Virus record (IMG/VR): IMGVR_UViG_3300032753_002651
Location: 1 to 33,240 of that record
Direction: 5' to 3' (one strand)
Source of the DNA: a virus
Length of the DNA stretch: 33,240 nucleotides
In this document: positions 6,525 through 14,477 of the stretch, piece by piece
Position numbering within the stretch: position 1 is the first letter of the stretch
Layout of the letters: the number at the start of each line of letters is the position of its first letter
The notes under the pieces: generated by a model
Databases searched by the model: none
What the model was told of the DNA's origin: nothing
The model's input: the letters and a program-made list of their open reading frames with translations, nothing else
Translations under genes and position numbers: made by a program

Positions 6525-8262
6525 TCCGACGACGGCTTGGGCCAAAGAGGTGGTGGCCGGGAAAGTGGTGGCGGGTCCGCATGTCCGCAATGCCTGCCGC
6601 CGCCATTTGCAGGATCTGAAGGACGGCAAGACACGCGGGCTGGTGTGGGACAAGGCGGCAGCCAGCCGGGCGATCAACTTCTTTCCCGATGTGTTGCGGC
6701 TGAATGGTGGGCAGTTCGAGGGCAAACCCTATGTGCTGCATCCATCGCAGGCGTTTCGGGTGGGATCGTTGTTCGGCTGGAAGAAGTCGGACGGCACAAG
6801 ACGGTTCCGGCGGTTTTATGACGAGGAAGGCAAAGGCAACGGCAAGTCGCCCTTGCTGGCCGGGATTGGCCTGTATTGCTTGGTGGCCGATGACGAACCC
6901 CGCGCCGAGGTCTATGCTGCGGCGTCCAAGAAAGACCAAGCCATGGTCCTGTTCCGGGATGCGGTGGCCATGGTGGACCAAAGCCCGGCCTTGTCATCGC
7001 GTTTGACCAAATCCGGTGGTAATCCGGTGTGGAATTTGGCCGATCTGAAGAAAGGTTCGTTCTTCCGGCCCATTTCCAGCGACGAAGGCCAAAGCGGGCC
7101 ACGTCCCCATTGCGCCTTGTGCGACGAGGTGCATGAGCATCGGGACGCCAGAACGGTCGAGTTGCTGGAGCGCGGGTTTAAATGGCGCAGGCAGCCCTTG
7201 TTGTGCATGGCCACCAACAGCGGATCAGACCGGCAATCGGTGTGCTGGCAGGAACATCAACATGCGGTGCGGGTGGCGGCGGGAACGCGGGAACCGGACG
7301 AGCAGTTCACCTTCGTGGGTGAGGTGATTGACGACGAGACTTTTGCCTTTGTCTGTTCGCTGGACCATGACGACCAGCCGCTGGACAATCCCGAATGCTG
7401 GGTCAAGGCCAATCCGCTGCTGGGGGTGACGGTTCAGCCCAGTTATTTGGCCGGGGTGGTGGCGCAAGCCAAGGCCATTCCGGGCAAGCTGAACAACATC
7501 CTGCGCCTGCATTTTTGCGTTTGGACCGAGGCGGAAACCGCTTGGATGTCGCGCCCGACCTTGGAAGCGGTGCTGGCCGATTTTGATGTGTACGAACATT
7601 CCGGCGAAGCGGTTTATCTGGGGCTGGATCTATCGGCCACACAGGATTTAACGGCGGTGAGCTATTGCGTTCCAACCGGACGCAATCAGGACGGCCAGCC
7701 AACCTATGATGCCTGGATCGAGGCATGGACGCCGGGCGAGACCTTGAGCCAGCGGGCCTTGCGCGACAAGGTGCCCTATGACATCTGGGCGCGGGAAGGC
7801 CATTTGAACTTGGCGGAAGGCCGCAAGGTGATCGGCTTCGATTTTGTCGCGGCACGGATCGCCGAGATGGTCGGCCTGTTCGAGGTTAAATGTCTGGCCT
7901 ATGATTCCTATGGCTTCAAACGGCATTTCGAGCCGGAACTGGATGCCCTTGGCCTGACCTTGGAAACCGTCGAGCATCCGCAAGGTGGCAAGAAAAAGGG
8001 TGCGACCGGCCTTTGGATGCCGGGGTCCAAGCTGGAACTGGAAACCCTGATCTTGGAAAAGCGCATTCGGCTTCTGCGCAATCCGGTGCTGATCTCAGCC
8101 ATTATGTCGGCGGCCACCGAGAACGATCCGTTCGGGAACTTCTGGTTCTCCAAACGCAAGGCGGTCAACCGTATTGATGCCCTGATCGCTTTGGCCATGG
8201 CGGTGGGCGCGGCCTCGTCCCCCGACGAAATGTCGGAATTGCCTGAAATTCATATCTGGTAG
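6457..8262 (+). CDS. terL: Phage terminase large subunit, 601 aa
   Basis: This is the ATPase-nuclease motor that cuts concatemeric DNA and pumps it into the prohead. Numbered from the GTG at 6457, Walker A is GKGNGKS (125-131), Walker B is ALCDE (220-224), and the coupling motif is MATNSG (251-256). The RNase H-like nuclease starts at YLGLDLS (387-393, Asp391 a metal ligand) and ends near NRIDALIALAM. The start is uncertain. GTG 6457 is the first possible one and lacks a strong ribosome site. Homology to the family would begin around TTAWAKEVVAGKVVAGP, so a shorter N-terminus is possible. It overlaps the small subunit gene and is followed 10 bases later by the portal gene. Confidence 0.93.
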   Translation: MREPEPGANGRRTTKTRQTSISDPTTAWAKEVVAGKVVAGPHVRNACRRHLQDLKDGKTRGLVWDKAAASRAINFFPDVLRLNGGQFEGKPYVLHPSQAFRVGSLFGWKKSDGTRRFRRFYDEEGKGNGKSPLLAGIGLYCLVADDEPRAEVYAAASKKDQAMVLFRDAVAMVDQSPALSSRLTKSGGNPVWNLADLKKGSFFRPISSDEGQSGPRPHCALCDEVHEHRDARTVELLERGFKWRRQPLLCMATNSGSDRQSVCWQEHQHAVRVAAGTREPDEQFTFVGEVIDDETFAFVCSLDHDDQPLDNPECWVKANPLLGVTVQPSYLAGVVAQAKAIPGKLNNILRLHFCVWTEAETAWMSRPTLEAVLADFDVYEHSGEAVYLGLDLSATQDLTAVSYCVPTGRNQDGQPTYDAWIEAWTPGETLSQRALRDKVPYDIWAREGHLNLAEGRKVIGFDFVAARIAEMVGLFEVKCLAYDSYGFKRHFEPELDALGLTLETVEHPQGGKKKGATGLWMPGSKLELETLILEKRIRLLRNPVLISAIMSAATENDPFGNFWFSKRKAVNRIDALIALAMAVGAASSPDEMSELPEIHIW

Positions 8263-8272
8263 GTGTTTATCC

Positions 8273-9598
8273 ATGTCGCTTCCGTCCCTATTGCGTGCCG
8301 CCTATGGCTGGATGGTGGGGCGCGAGGCGGCATTGCACCGGGACATGAGCGATGACAGCGGGTTTTTGGGGTCTGGCTATTCGGTCAAATCGGCCACCGG
8401 CATTCATATCGACCAGCAAACCGCCATGTCGTGCGATGCCGTCATGGCCTGCGTGTCCTTGCTAGCCGAAGATGTGTCCAAGTTGCGGCCCCGGTTGGTG
8501 CAGCGTTTGGCCGATGGACGGCGCAAGCTGGCGCAACTTCATCCGCTTTATCCGTTGCTGAAAACACCGAACGATTGGCAGACATGGCAGGAATTTGCCT
8601 CGCAAATGATGATAGGGCTGCTGTTGCGCGGCAATGCCTATGCGGTGATCGTGCGCAATGCCTTTGCCAAGCCGCTGTTCTTGGTGCCGATCAACCCGGA
8701 TCGGGTGTCGTTGTGGGAGGCACCGAACGGCGATCTGTTCTGGCGGGTCAACCGGGTCGGGCTGCATGAGAATGCCAAGCTGGCCAATGTGCCGCTGATG
8801 ATCCCGGCGCGGGATGTGTTCCATCTGAAGGGGCTGTCCTCCAACGGCCTGACCGGATTATCGAAGATTGCCCTCAACCGGGAAACCATCGGCCTGTCCA
8901 TTGCCCAAGAACAACAAGCGGCGCGGTGGATGGCCAATGCCGCCAAGCCGTCCGGCATCCTGACCACCGATCAGAAGATGTCGCCGGATTCGTTCGAGCG
9001 GTCCAAGCTGGCATGGCAGCAGGCGCAAAGCGGTCTGAACAACAGCGGCAAGACAGCGGTGCTGGAAATGGGGCTTAAATGGCAGCCCCTGTCCATGACC
9101 AGTCAGGACATCGAATTTATCGCCAGCCGCACCTTCCAGTTGAATGCGGTGGCCCGGCTGTGGCGGGTGCCGCCCCATATGATCGGCGAACTGACCAAGG
9201 CCACCAACAACAGCCTGACCCAGTTGTCGCAGGAATATGTGAACTTCACCCTGTCCACCTATACCGAGATTTGGTCGCAACGGGTGGCGATGACCTTTGA
9301 TCTGCCGGATGATATTGAGTTGCTGTTCGATATGTCCACCCTGCTGCGGGGCGACATCAGCGCCCGCTATGCCAATTACCGCTTGGGCATCCAAGGATGG
9401 CTGACCACCAACGAAATCCGCGATGCCGAAGGTTTGGACCCGGTGCCGGAAGGCGACAAGGTGTTCCGCCCGGTCAACATGGCCCCCTTGGATAGTGAAA
9501 TATTTGAAGCCAACGATTTGGGCAGCGAAGCATCCGGGTCCGCTCCGGCGGGGGCTGGCGATGCGTCCATCAAGAACCCGGATCAAAGCCCGCATTGA
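8273..9598 (+). CDS. Phage portal protein, HK97 family, 441 aa
   Basis: This protein forms the dodecameric ring at one head vertex through which DNA enters and leaves. Family features include the early SCDAVMACVSLLAEDVSKL helix, LLLRGNAYAVIVRN, VFHLKGLSSNGLTGLSKI, and the stem/wing region with FQLNAVARLWRVPPHMIGE. The last 30 residues are poorly ordered and Ala/Gly-rich. ATG 8273 follows AGGTG at a normal distance and lies 10 bases after the terminase stop. In HK97-type phages the protease normally follows directly. Here the order is broken by a toxin-antitoxin pair on the other strand and a hairpin repeat. Confidence 0.93.
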   Translation: MSLPSLLRAAYGWMVGREAALHRDMSDDSGFLGSGYSVKSATGIHIDQQTAMSCDAVMACVSLLAEDVSKLRPRLVQRLADGRRKLAQLHPLYPLLKTPNDWQTWQEFASQMMIGLLLRGNAYAVIVRNAFAKPLFLVPINPDRVSLWEAPNGDLFWRVNRVGLHENAKLANVPLMIPARDVFHLKGLSSNGLTGLSKIALNRETIGLSIAQEQQAARWMANAAKPSGILTTDQKMSPDSFERSKLAWQQAQSGLNNSGKTAVLEMGLKWQPLSMTSQDIEFIASRTFQLNAVARLWRVPPHMIGELTKATNNSLTQLSQEYVNFTLSTYTEIWSQRVAMTFDLPDDIELLFDMSTLLRGDISARYANYRLGIQGWLTTNEIRDAEGLDPVPEGDKVFRPVNMAPLDSEIFEANDLGSEASGSAPAGAGDASIKNPDQSPH

Positions 9599-9605
9599 AG
9601 CGGTT

Positions 9606-9947
9606 TCACGCCCCTAACAACCGCCGGGCCAGCAGCGATTGCATATCCCGCCGACCATCGGCGATCAGGTAAATGACGACGTTTTCGCCGATAACCCGAT
9701 AGATCACCCGGTAGGGCTTGAAGGCCGCTTGCCGATAATCCCGAATGCCGAGGCTGATCAGTTCTTTGGGGTAGCTGCCGCGTTCCGGGAACTGCGATAG
9801 ACTCTCGACCACTTCCATCAACTGGTCCAACACATGATCGGCGTTGGCGACACAGTCGGTTTCGGCGATGTGATCGTGCAAGGCTTCCAAATCTTGCTCG
9901 GCCCCTTCGGTGAGCAAGACCTCGTAATGGGCCGTGTTCTTGGTCAT
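9606..9947 (-). CDS. RelE/ParE-family toxin of a toxin-antitoxin pair, 113 aa
   Basis: The pattern LLTEGAEQDLEALHDHIAET, then SQFPERGSYPKEL and YRQAAFKPYRVIYRVIGENVVIYLIADGRRDM, is the RelE/ParE fold: two N-terminal helices, then a beta-sheet with YRVIYRV, ending in a degenerate helix. RelE members cleave mRNA on the ribosome and ParE members poison gyrase. The YRVIYRV...ADGRRD form does not let me decide. Its ATG overlaps the antitoxin stop in TGATG, the usual antitoxin-first arrangement. It lies on the minus strand inside the late head operon, so late read-through would produce antisense RNA against it. Confidence 0.88.
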   Translation of the reverse strand: MTKNTAHYEVLLTEGAEQDLEALHDHIAETDCVANADHVLDQLMEVVESLSQFPERGSYPKELISLGIRDYRQAAFKPYRVIYRVIGENVVIYLIADGRRDMQSLLARRLLGA

Positions 9948-10222
9948 CAGGACGCTACTCGTTTAGCCCGCAAACGGGCAACCACCTCTGATGCCGGTTT
10001 AACTTTGCCCGCCGCAATTTCCTGATTGCCCAACGCCAAGATTTTCAGCAGTGCGAGGGTTTCCTGGGTTTCTTCAAACGAAGCCACATCCTGCAAGACC
10101 GCCTTGGCTTCGCCGTTCTGGGTAATGACCAACGGCTCCCGCTGCTCGGTCAGATTCGTCAGAATTTCGGCGGCGTTGGCCTTGAGGTAGCTGATCGGCT
10201 TGACTTGAGATGAATAGCGCAT
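9947..10222 (-). CDS. Phd/YefM-family antitoxin, 91 aa
   Basis: The N-terminal 60 residues follow the Phd/YefM pattern: VKPISYLKANAAEILTNL, then EPLVITQNGEAKAVLQD and SFEETQETLALLK. This is the DNA-binding dimer domain. The C-terminal tail (about 65-91, basic at the end) would wrap the toxin. It starts at ATG 10222 with AGGCGG upstream and is transcribed leftward from a promoter at 10251-10279 that contains a 12-bp palindrome. That fits autoregulation by the antitoxin or the complex. The toxin follows with a one-base overlap. Confidence 0.9.
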   Translation of the reverse strand: MRYSSQVKPISYLKANAAEILTNLTEQREPLVITQNGEAKAVLQDVASFEETQETLALLKILALGNQEIAAGKVKPASEVVARLRAKRVAS

Positions 10223-10250
10223 GATTCCCGCCTTGATATGGTGTGGACCA

Positions 10251-10281
10251 AATATGAACCGTATTTAGTCCTTGCGCAAGG
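10251..10281 (-). promoter_or_regulatory. Promoter and operator of the toxin-antitoxin operon
   Basis: On the minus strand, TTGCGC (10279-10274) is followed by a 17-bp spacer and CATATT (10256-10251). The -35 lies inside the perfect 12-bp palindrome CCTTGCGCAAGG (10270-10281), a natural site for the antitoxin to repress. The predicted transcript starts about 20 nt before the antitoxin ATG. Confidence 0.5.
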
Positions 10282-10301
10282 TTGGCGCGGGTACAAAGCA
10301 A

Positions 10302-10407
10302 TTGGGCTTTTGCCCAAACCCAATCGGAGGCCTCGGCCTCCGAACCTCCAGTTTTAATAAATAGGGTTTGGGGACGAGTCCCCAAGCAGGCGTGGACGGC
10401 AGTCCAC
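10302..10407 (-). repeat. Multi-hairpin intergenic element, copy A (inverted orientation)
   Basis: Read on the minus strand the unit is: hairpin GTGGAC-TGCC-GTCCAC (10407-10392), hairpin TTGGGGA-CTCG-TCCCCAA (10385-10368), an AT-rich centre closed by AACC/GGTT, hairpin CGGAGGC-CGAG-GCCTCCG (10342-10325), and hairpin TTGGGC-AAAA-GCCCAA (10317-10302). Copies C, D and E show the same order of parts. It fills the space between the toxin-antitoxin promoter and the prohead protease. An open frame runs through it into the protease, but the protease family start lies beyond it. Confidence 0.85.
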
Positions 10408-10428
10408 ATCCTTCACGAAAGACACGAC

Positions 10429-11493
10429 ATGCCTTATCAGCAGATCATCCGGCTTGCCGCCATCGGCCAGCCGGAGATTGATGCCGAGACTCGCATTGTG
10501 CGGTTTGTGCTGTCGGATTCCAGCGTGGCCCGTGACGGCCATACCTTGGCCACCGGCGGCTGGGACACTGCTTCTTATATGAAAAACCCGGTGGTGCTGT
10601 TTGCCCACGATAAAAGCCATGTGGCCTCTGTCATTGGCCGCATGGTCAATATCTTTGTGCAGGGCGACCGGCTGATGGGCGATGTGGAGTTCATGCTGGG
10701 CGAGATCAACCCCATGGCCGAAACCGTCTTCCGCATGGTGGTGGCCGGGTTCCTGAATGCGGTCAGCGTGGGTTTTCTGCCCAAGGCGGGTCAACCGGCC
10801 AAAAACCGCGCCCCCGGCTGCTTTGATTATTCACAGCAGGAATTGCTGGAGGTTTCGGTGGTGCCGGTTCCGGCCTTGGCCAGCGCCTTGGTGGCCGGAC
10901 GGTCGGCAGAGTTCGACCTTGCCCCGATGGTAGATTGGGCAAGACAGATTATGGAGGCCAATACCGTGACCCAATCCCCGCCGCCCAAACAAACCTTCAA
11001 GCGCGATCTTGGCGATGTGGGCTGGCTGGCACAATTGCTGCAATCGCTGGCCTGTCTGCAAAGCACGGTCGAATGGGAAGCCGAGATCGAAGAGGATGGC
11101 AGCCCCATTCCGCAATTGCTGACCGAGGCCATTCAGACCTTGGGGTCGATCTTGATCAGCATGACCGCCGAAGAAGTGGCGGAATTGATGGGCGATGCCA
11201 TCGGCGAAGACCGGGCCAATTCGAGCAATGGCCAACGGCTGGTGCGGGCCTTGGGACGGATGTTTGCCGCCCAAGACCGGGCTGGCCGGGTGCTGTCCGC
11301 CGCCAATGAAGACCATCTGCGCAATGCCCATGAATGTCTGACCCGCGCCGCCGATCACGTCAAAAGCGTGATGGACCAAGTGGTGCCCGATGGGGATGAC
11401 GGCGAAGGCAGCGATAACGATGTCAGCCAAGACGCCGAGCGGCAGCGGGCCATTGCCGAGGCGGAAGCCTTGGTTTTGGCAGCAAAAGGATAA
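10429..11493 (+). CDS. Prohead serine protease, HK97 (S78) family, with long C-terminal extension, 354 aa
   Basis: The N-terminal ~170 residues are the maturation protease that removes the capsid delta domain. VVLFAHDKS puts the catalytic His at 60, LNAVSVGFLPKA the catalytic Ser at 113, and ELLEVSVVPVPALASALV is the closing strand of the family. The remaining ~185 residues are helical and acidic at the end (DGDDGEGSDND), longer than a minimal S78 protease. They could act as a scaffold domain, which some HK97-type phages fuse to the protease. I chose ATG 10429 because the protease fold starts there; the open frame from 10282 runs through repeat copy A and is probably untranslated. The ribosome site is weak (GAAAG). 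Confidence 0.88.
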   Translation: MPYQQIIRLAAIGQPEIDAETRIVRFVLSDSSVARDGHTLATGGWDTASYMKNPVVLFAHDKSHVASVIGRMVNIFVQGDRLMGDVEFMLGEINPMAETVFRMVVAGFLNAVSVGFLPKAGQPAKNRAPGCFDYSQQELLEVSVVPVPALASALVAGRSAEFDLAPMVDWARQIMEANTVTQSPPPKQTFKRDLGDVGWLAQLLQSLACLQSTVEWEAEIEEDGSPIPQLLTEAIQTLGSILISMTAEEVAELMGDAIGEDRANSSNGQRLVRALGRMFAAQDRAGRVLSAANEDHLRNAHECLTRAADHVKSVMDQVVPDGDDGEGSDNDVSQDAERQRAIAEAEALVLAAKG

Positions 11494-11494
11494 A

Positions 11495-11566
11495 AAGGGC
11501 CTCGGCCCTTGACCCATTTTGATTAAGGAATGGGGTCCAGGCCCCCAGGGCTTGGCCGCCGGAGGC
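11495..11566 (+). repeat. Multi-hairpin intergenic element, copy B (short form)
   Basis: It starts two bases after the protease stop. It has hairpin AAGGGCC-TC-GGCCCTT (11495-11510), centre GACCC...GGGTC (11511-11537) around an AT-rich core, hairpin CAGGCCC-CCA-GGGCTTG (11538-11554, one G-T pair), and a weak GCC/GGC stem to 11566. The first hairpin of the other copies is missing. The CCA loop of the third hairpin is shared with copy E although the stems differ. Confidence 0.7.
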
Positions 11567-11587
11567 ATGTTTATTAATCCCACACCC

Positions 11588-11613
11588 AGCCGCCCCCAAC
11601 CGGGCGGCTTTTT
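11588..11613 (+). terminator. Intrinsic terminator between protease and capsid genes
   Basis: AGCCGCCC (11588-11595) pairs perfectly with GGGCGGCT (11602-11609) around a 6-nt loop and runs into TTTTT (11609-11613). It ends only 15 bases before the capsid ATG. Placed inside a late operon it would cut transcription unless antiterminated, or would define the end of a capsid-free upstream transcript. Confidence 0.75.
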
Positions 11614-11627
11614 CTATGGAGACCGCA

Positions 11628-13001
11628 ATGACCGGGTTGAACATTAAGGAATTGAAGACGGAACTGGGGGCGGTCAGCCAAGCCATGCTGGCGCAGGCCC
11701 AATCCCGCGACTTCGATCCCGCCAAACATGCCGAACTGAAGGCGCAGGCCACCAAGCTGGACGCCCAGATCCGGGCATTCGAGGATGCCGAAGCCTTGAA
11801 TGCGGCTCAGGCCCAGCCGCACCATTCCAGTCCGCAGGTGCCGCAGGTCCGGGCGGTGGGGCCGGTTGATCCTTATCTGGCCAAGGTTCGCTCGGATATG
11901 GGGTTCGATTACAACCCGGCCCAGAACTTTGGGTCGTTTGGCGAATTACTGCAATCGGTGGCCCGTCATTATATGGACCGCGACCCCAGCAATACAGATC
12001 CCCGTTTGAAGGCTCTGCGGGCCAGCCGCGACATGGACGATCTGATGACCCGCGCCCCGTCCGGCATGGGCGAAGTGGACCCGACCGGCGGTGGGTTCTT
12101 GGTGCAGTCGGATTTTGCCAGCTATGTGTGGACCCGCGCCTATGACACCGGCAAGGTTTTGTCGCGGGTGGAAAAACTGCCTATTTCCACGGCGGCCAAC
12201 AGCATCAAGATTCCCGGTGTGGACGAAACCAGCCGGGCCACCGGCAGCCGCTATGGTGGGGTGCAATCGTTCTGGATGGCGGAAGGCGATCCCATTACCG
12301 GCTCCAAGCCCAAGTTCCGCCAGATCGAACTGGATTTGAAAAAGCTGGGATCGGCCATGTTCGTCACCGATGAATTACTGGCCGACACCTCGCTGCTGAC
12401 CAAGATCGCCAACACCGCCTTTACCGAAGAACTGATCTTCATGGTGGAAGACGCGATCATCGAAGGCGATGGCGTGGGCAAGCCGCTGGGGATTTTGAAA
12501 GCCCCGGCCACGGTGGTGGTGGCCAAGCAGAATGGGCAAGCCTCCGGCAGCCTGGTCAAAGAAAACATCGATGCCATGTATTCGGTGCTGTGGAGCCGCA
12601 GCCGGGAGAACGCGGTGTGGCTGATCAATCAGCTTTTGTGGCCGCAATTGCTGCAATTAAGCCAAGTGGTCGGCACCGGCGGCGCTCCGGTGTTCCTGCC
12701 CGCCGGGACCATGAGCGGTAAACCCTATGCCACCTTGTACGGCATTCCTGTGGTCGAAGTGGAATATTGCTCGGCCCCCGGCACCCCCGGCGACATCATT
12801 CTGACCGATCTGACGCAATACGCCTTGGCCGACAAAAGCGGTATTCAGGCGGCGTCCTCCATGCACGTCCGGTTCCTGTACGACGAAATGACCTTCCGCT
12901 TCACCTACCGGGTGGACGGCAAGCCGTTCTGGTCGAAGCCGCTGACCCCGTTCAAGGGCAGCCAGAACCTGTCGGCCTTCGTGGTCTTGGCCCAACGGTA
13001 A
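11628..13001 (+). CDS. Major capsid protein, HK97 family, 457 aa
   Basis: The N-terminal ~100 residues are a charged helical delta-like domain (LNIKELKTELGAVSQAML...KLDAQIRAFEDAEA) that should be cleaved by the protease. The HK97 fold follows: GGGFLVQSDFASYVWTRAYD, then FRQIELDLKKLGSAMFVTDELLADTSLL, EDAIIEGDGVGKPLGIL, NAVWLINQLLWPQL, ILTDLTQYALADKSGIQ and VDGKPFWSKPLTP. These are the usual landmarks of Phage_capsid proteins. ATG 11628 is preferred over ATG 11616 because GGAGA lies seven bases before it. It follows directly after an intrinsic terminator, an unusual position for the most abundant virion protein. Confidence 0.93.
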   Translation: MTGLNIKELKTELGAVSQAMLAQAQSRDFDPAKHAELKAQATKLDAQIRAFEDAEALNAAQAQPHHSSPQVPQVRAVGPVDPYLAKVRSDMGFDYNPAQNFGSFGELLQSVARHYMDRDPSNTDPRLKALRASRDMDDLMTRAPSGMGEVDPTGGGFLVQSDFASYVWTRAYDTGKVLSRVEKLPISTAANSIKIPGVDETSRATGSRYGGVQSFWMAEGDPITGSKPKFRQIELDLKKLGSAMFVTDELLADTSLLTKIANTAFTEELIFMVEDAIIEGDGVGKPLGILKAPATVVVAKQNGQASGSLVKENIDAMYSVLWSRSRENAVWLINQLLWPQLLQLSQVVGTGGAPVFLPAGTMSGKPYATLYGIPVVEVEYCSAPGTPGDIILTDLTQYALADKSGIQAASSMHVRFLYDEMTFRFTYRVDGKPFWSKPLTPFKGSQNLSAFVVLAQR

Positions 13002-13033
13002 GATTTTCCCTTTGTTTTAAGGAACGCATCGTC

Positions 13034-13513
13034 ATGAAACAGTTCAGCTTGACCAACATCCTGTCGCCGGACGGCTTGTTGATCCCTGCCATCGACCCCA
13101 CGGGCCGCTCGGGAACATATCGCACCGTTTACGGCGCATCCCGCATCTTTGTGGTGTGCCACTTTGCCCAAGGCAATGCGGCCACCATTACGGTGGGGGT
13201 CTTGCAGGCCAAGGATACCAGCGGCACCGGATCCAAAGCCATCGCCACCGCCAAGATTTATACCAATGAAAACGTGGCACTGGGCAGCGGCAACATGGTC
13301 CAGCAGGCCGATGGGGTGACCTATACCACCGGGGCCACTTTGGCGGAAAAACTGGTGATCTTCGAGCTGGACCCCGCCGATGCTTTGGATGTGAACAACG
13401 CCTACAACACCATCACCGTCGCCACCGGGGCATCCAACCCCGCCAACATCACCAGCGCCGAGTTGTATGTCTATGGCTCCTATCTGGGCGTTTCCGGTCT
13501 GGGGCTGGATTAA
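13034..13513 (+). CDS. Probable head decoration/structural protein, 159 aa
   Basis: A beta-rich, Thr/Ala-rich protein with alternating hydrophobic strands (ASRIFVVCHFA, AATITVGVLQAKD, EKLVIFELDPAD, ITSAELYVYGSYL) and no catalytic motif. It sits immediately after the capsid gene, where decoration or stabilisation proteins are usual, and AAGGA lies about ten bases before ATG 13034. The strand pattern and the phrase GVLQAKD.SG resemble capsid-adjacent structural proteins, but I cannot name a family. The role is inferred from position and composition. Confidence 0.6.
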   Translation: MKQFSLTNILSPDGLLIPAIDPTGRSGTYRTVYGASRIFVVCHFAQGNAATITVGVLQAKDTSGTGSKAIATAKIYTNENVALGSGNMVQQADGVTYTTGATLAEKLVIFELDPADALDVNNAYNTITVATGASNPANITSAELYVYGSYLGVSGLGLD

Positions 13514-13528
13514 GCGAGGGGAATGACG

Positions 13529-14278
13529 ATGCCGAATGTTCGCTATAAAGGTCGTTATGACGGTGGGATGCCGGTTGTTTACGATCCCCAGACCGGCGAG
13601 GTGGTCAATGCCTCGGCCCCGGTGTTCTTCTACGACGATTTTCTGGGGGCTGGTCACACTGCCATTCCCACCACAGTTTCGTCCGGTTCCAACTGGTGCG
13701 CCAAGATCGTCAAATCGGCAGGCAATGTGACGGTGGGCGCGGTCGCCAATGGCCAGACCGGGCAAGTGGCCTTGGCCACCGATGCCACCAACGAAAAACA
13801 GGATGCGGTGCTGTACTGCTTTGACCAGCGGGCCTACACGGTCAATATCGGTCTGGTCTACGAAACCCGCATCCAGTTGGGAACCATCCCCACCCCCGGC
13901 ACCAAGGCGGTGTTCGGAATTGCCGCCGCTTGGGCGGACGGTCAGAACAACATCACCCAGTATCTGCGCTTTGCGGTCAACGGCAATGGCACCTTGTTGT
14001 GTGAGACCCAAGACGGCACCACCCAATTGTCGGTGTCGTCGGGCGTGACCATCGGCACCAATACCGAATGGCATGTGCTGCGGATCGACGCTTCGGACGT
14101 CACCAGCGTCAAGTTTTTCATTGATGGCAGCCCTGTGGCAACCACGACCACCTTCCCGTTTGCCGCCACCGGAGCCAATGCCCAGGTCCAGCCTTATGCC
14201 TCGGTCTATAAAGCGTCCGGCACCTCGGTGGGAACGGTCAATCTGGATTACGTGGCCATTTGGCAGAACCGGGCTTAA
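13529..14278 (+). CDS. Beta-sandwich (LamG/concanavalin-like) virion protein, 249 aa
   Basis: After a 40-residue lead the protein shows the strand pattern of a concanavalin-type lectin fold: FFYDDFLGAG, YETRIQLGTIP, VFGIAAAWADGQNN, LRFAVNGNGTLLCET, WHVLRIDASDVTSVKFFIDGSPVATT and VNLDYVAIWQN. The segment with LRIDA...FFIDG is the most typical part. Such domains on phage heads bind surface sugars or glue capsomers. ATG 13529 is chosen because GAGGGGA ends six bases before it; ATG 13523 would be too close. It lies 15 bases after the preceding gene. Confidence 0.65.
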   Translation: MPNVRYKGRYDGGMPVVYDPQTGEVVNASAPVFFYDDFLGAGHTAIPTTVSSGSNWCAKIVKSAGNVTVGAVANGQTGQVALATDATNEKQDAVLYCFDQRAYTVNIGLVYETRIQLGTIPTPGTKAVFGIAAAWADGQNNITQYLRFAVNGNGTLLCETQDGTTQLSVSSGVTIGTNTEWHVLRIDASDVTSVKFFIDGSPVATTTTFPFAATGANAQVQPYASVYKASGTSVGTVNLDYVAIWQNRA

Positions 14279-14289
14279 GGGGAACCAGC

Positions 14290-14463
14290 ATGACGACACC
14301 TGTTGCATTCGATCTGGCTGCGGCCAATGTGGGGGACCGCGTCACCTTGGCCGATGGCCGGGTGGTCATCATCTTGGGCGTGCGGATTTCCTCGGTGGAG
14401 GGCAATTCCATTCTGATTGCCGAAGGATGGATTGATGCCGCCCAAGTGGCGGAACCGGCTTAA
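14290..14463 (+). CDS. Small hypothetical virion-operon protein, 57 aa
   Basis: A 57-aa protein with a compact beta-barrel-like pattern (VGDRVTLADGRVVIILGVRISSV), as in small SH3-like or OB-like folds. It is well placed in the operon with AAGGGGA seven bases before ATG 14290 and 11 bases after the previous stop. I do not recognise a family. The good ribosome site and codon use support a real gene. Confidence 0.6.
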   Translation: MTTPVAFDLAAANVGDRVTLADGRVVIILGVRISSVEGNSILIAEGWIDAAQVAEPA

Positions 14464-14477
14464 GGCGGAGATCCCAC

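Noticed and set aside
10302-10407. Multi-hairpin elements as rho-independent terminators or CRISPR repeats
   Set aside because: None of the stems is followed by a T-run, and the repeats are dispersed with different stem sequences and no spacer-repeat periodicity, so neither reading fits.
10282-10428. Protease N-terminal extension encoded by repeat copy A
   Set aside because: The open frame reads through four hairpins and has no ribosome site; the family sequence starts at 10429. The comparable frame upstream of the tail tube (17073-17165) is rejected for the same reason.
12905-14308. A 467-codon open frame on the minus strand over the capsid-decoration genes
   Set aside because: It is the mirror of GC-rich codon use in strand-plus genes with clear families, motifs and ribosome sites; its product is low-complexity Gly/His/Gln/Arg-rich and has no ribosome site. 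The same holds for the long antisense frames at 5270-6241, 17850-19058, 21431-22558 and 22709-23518.
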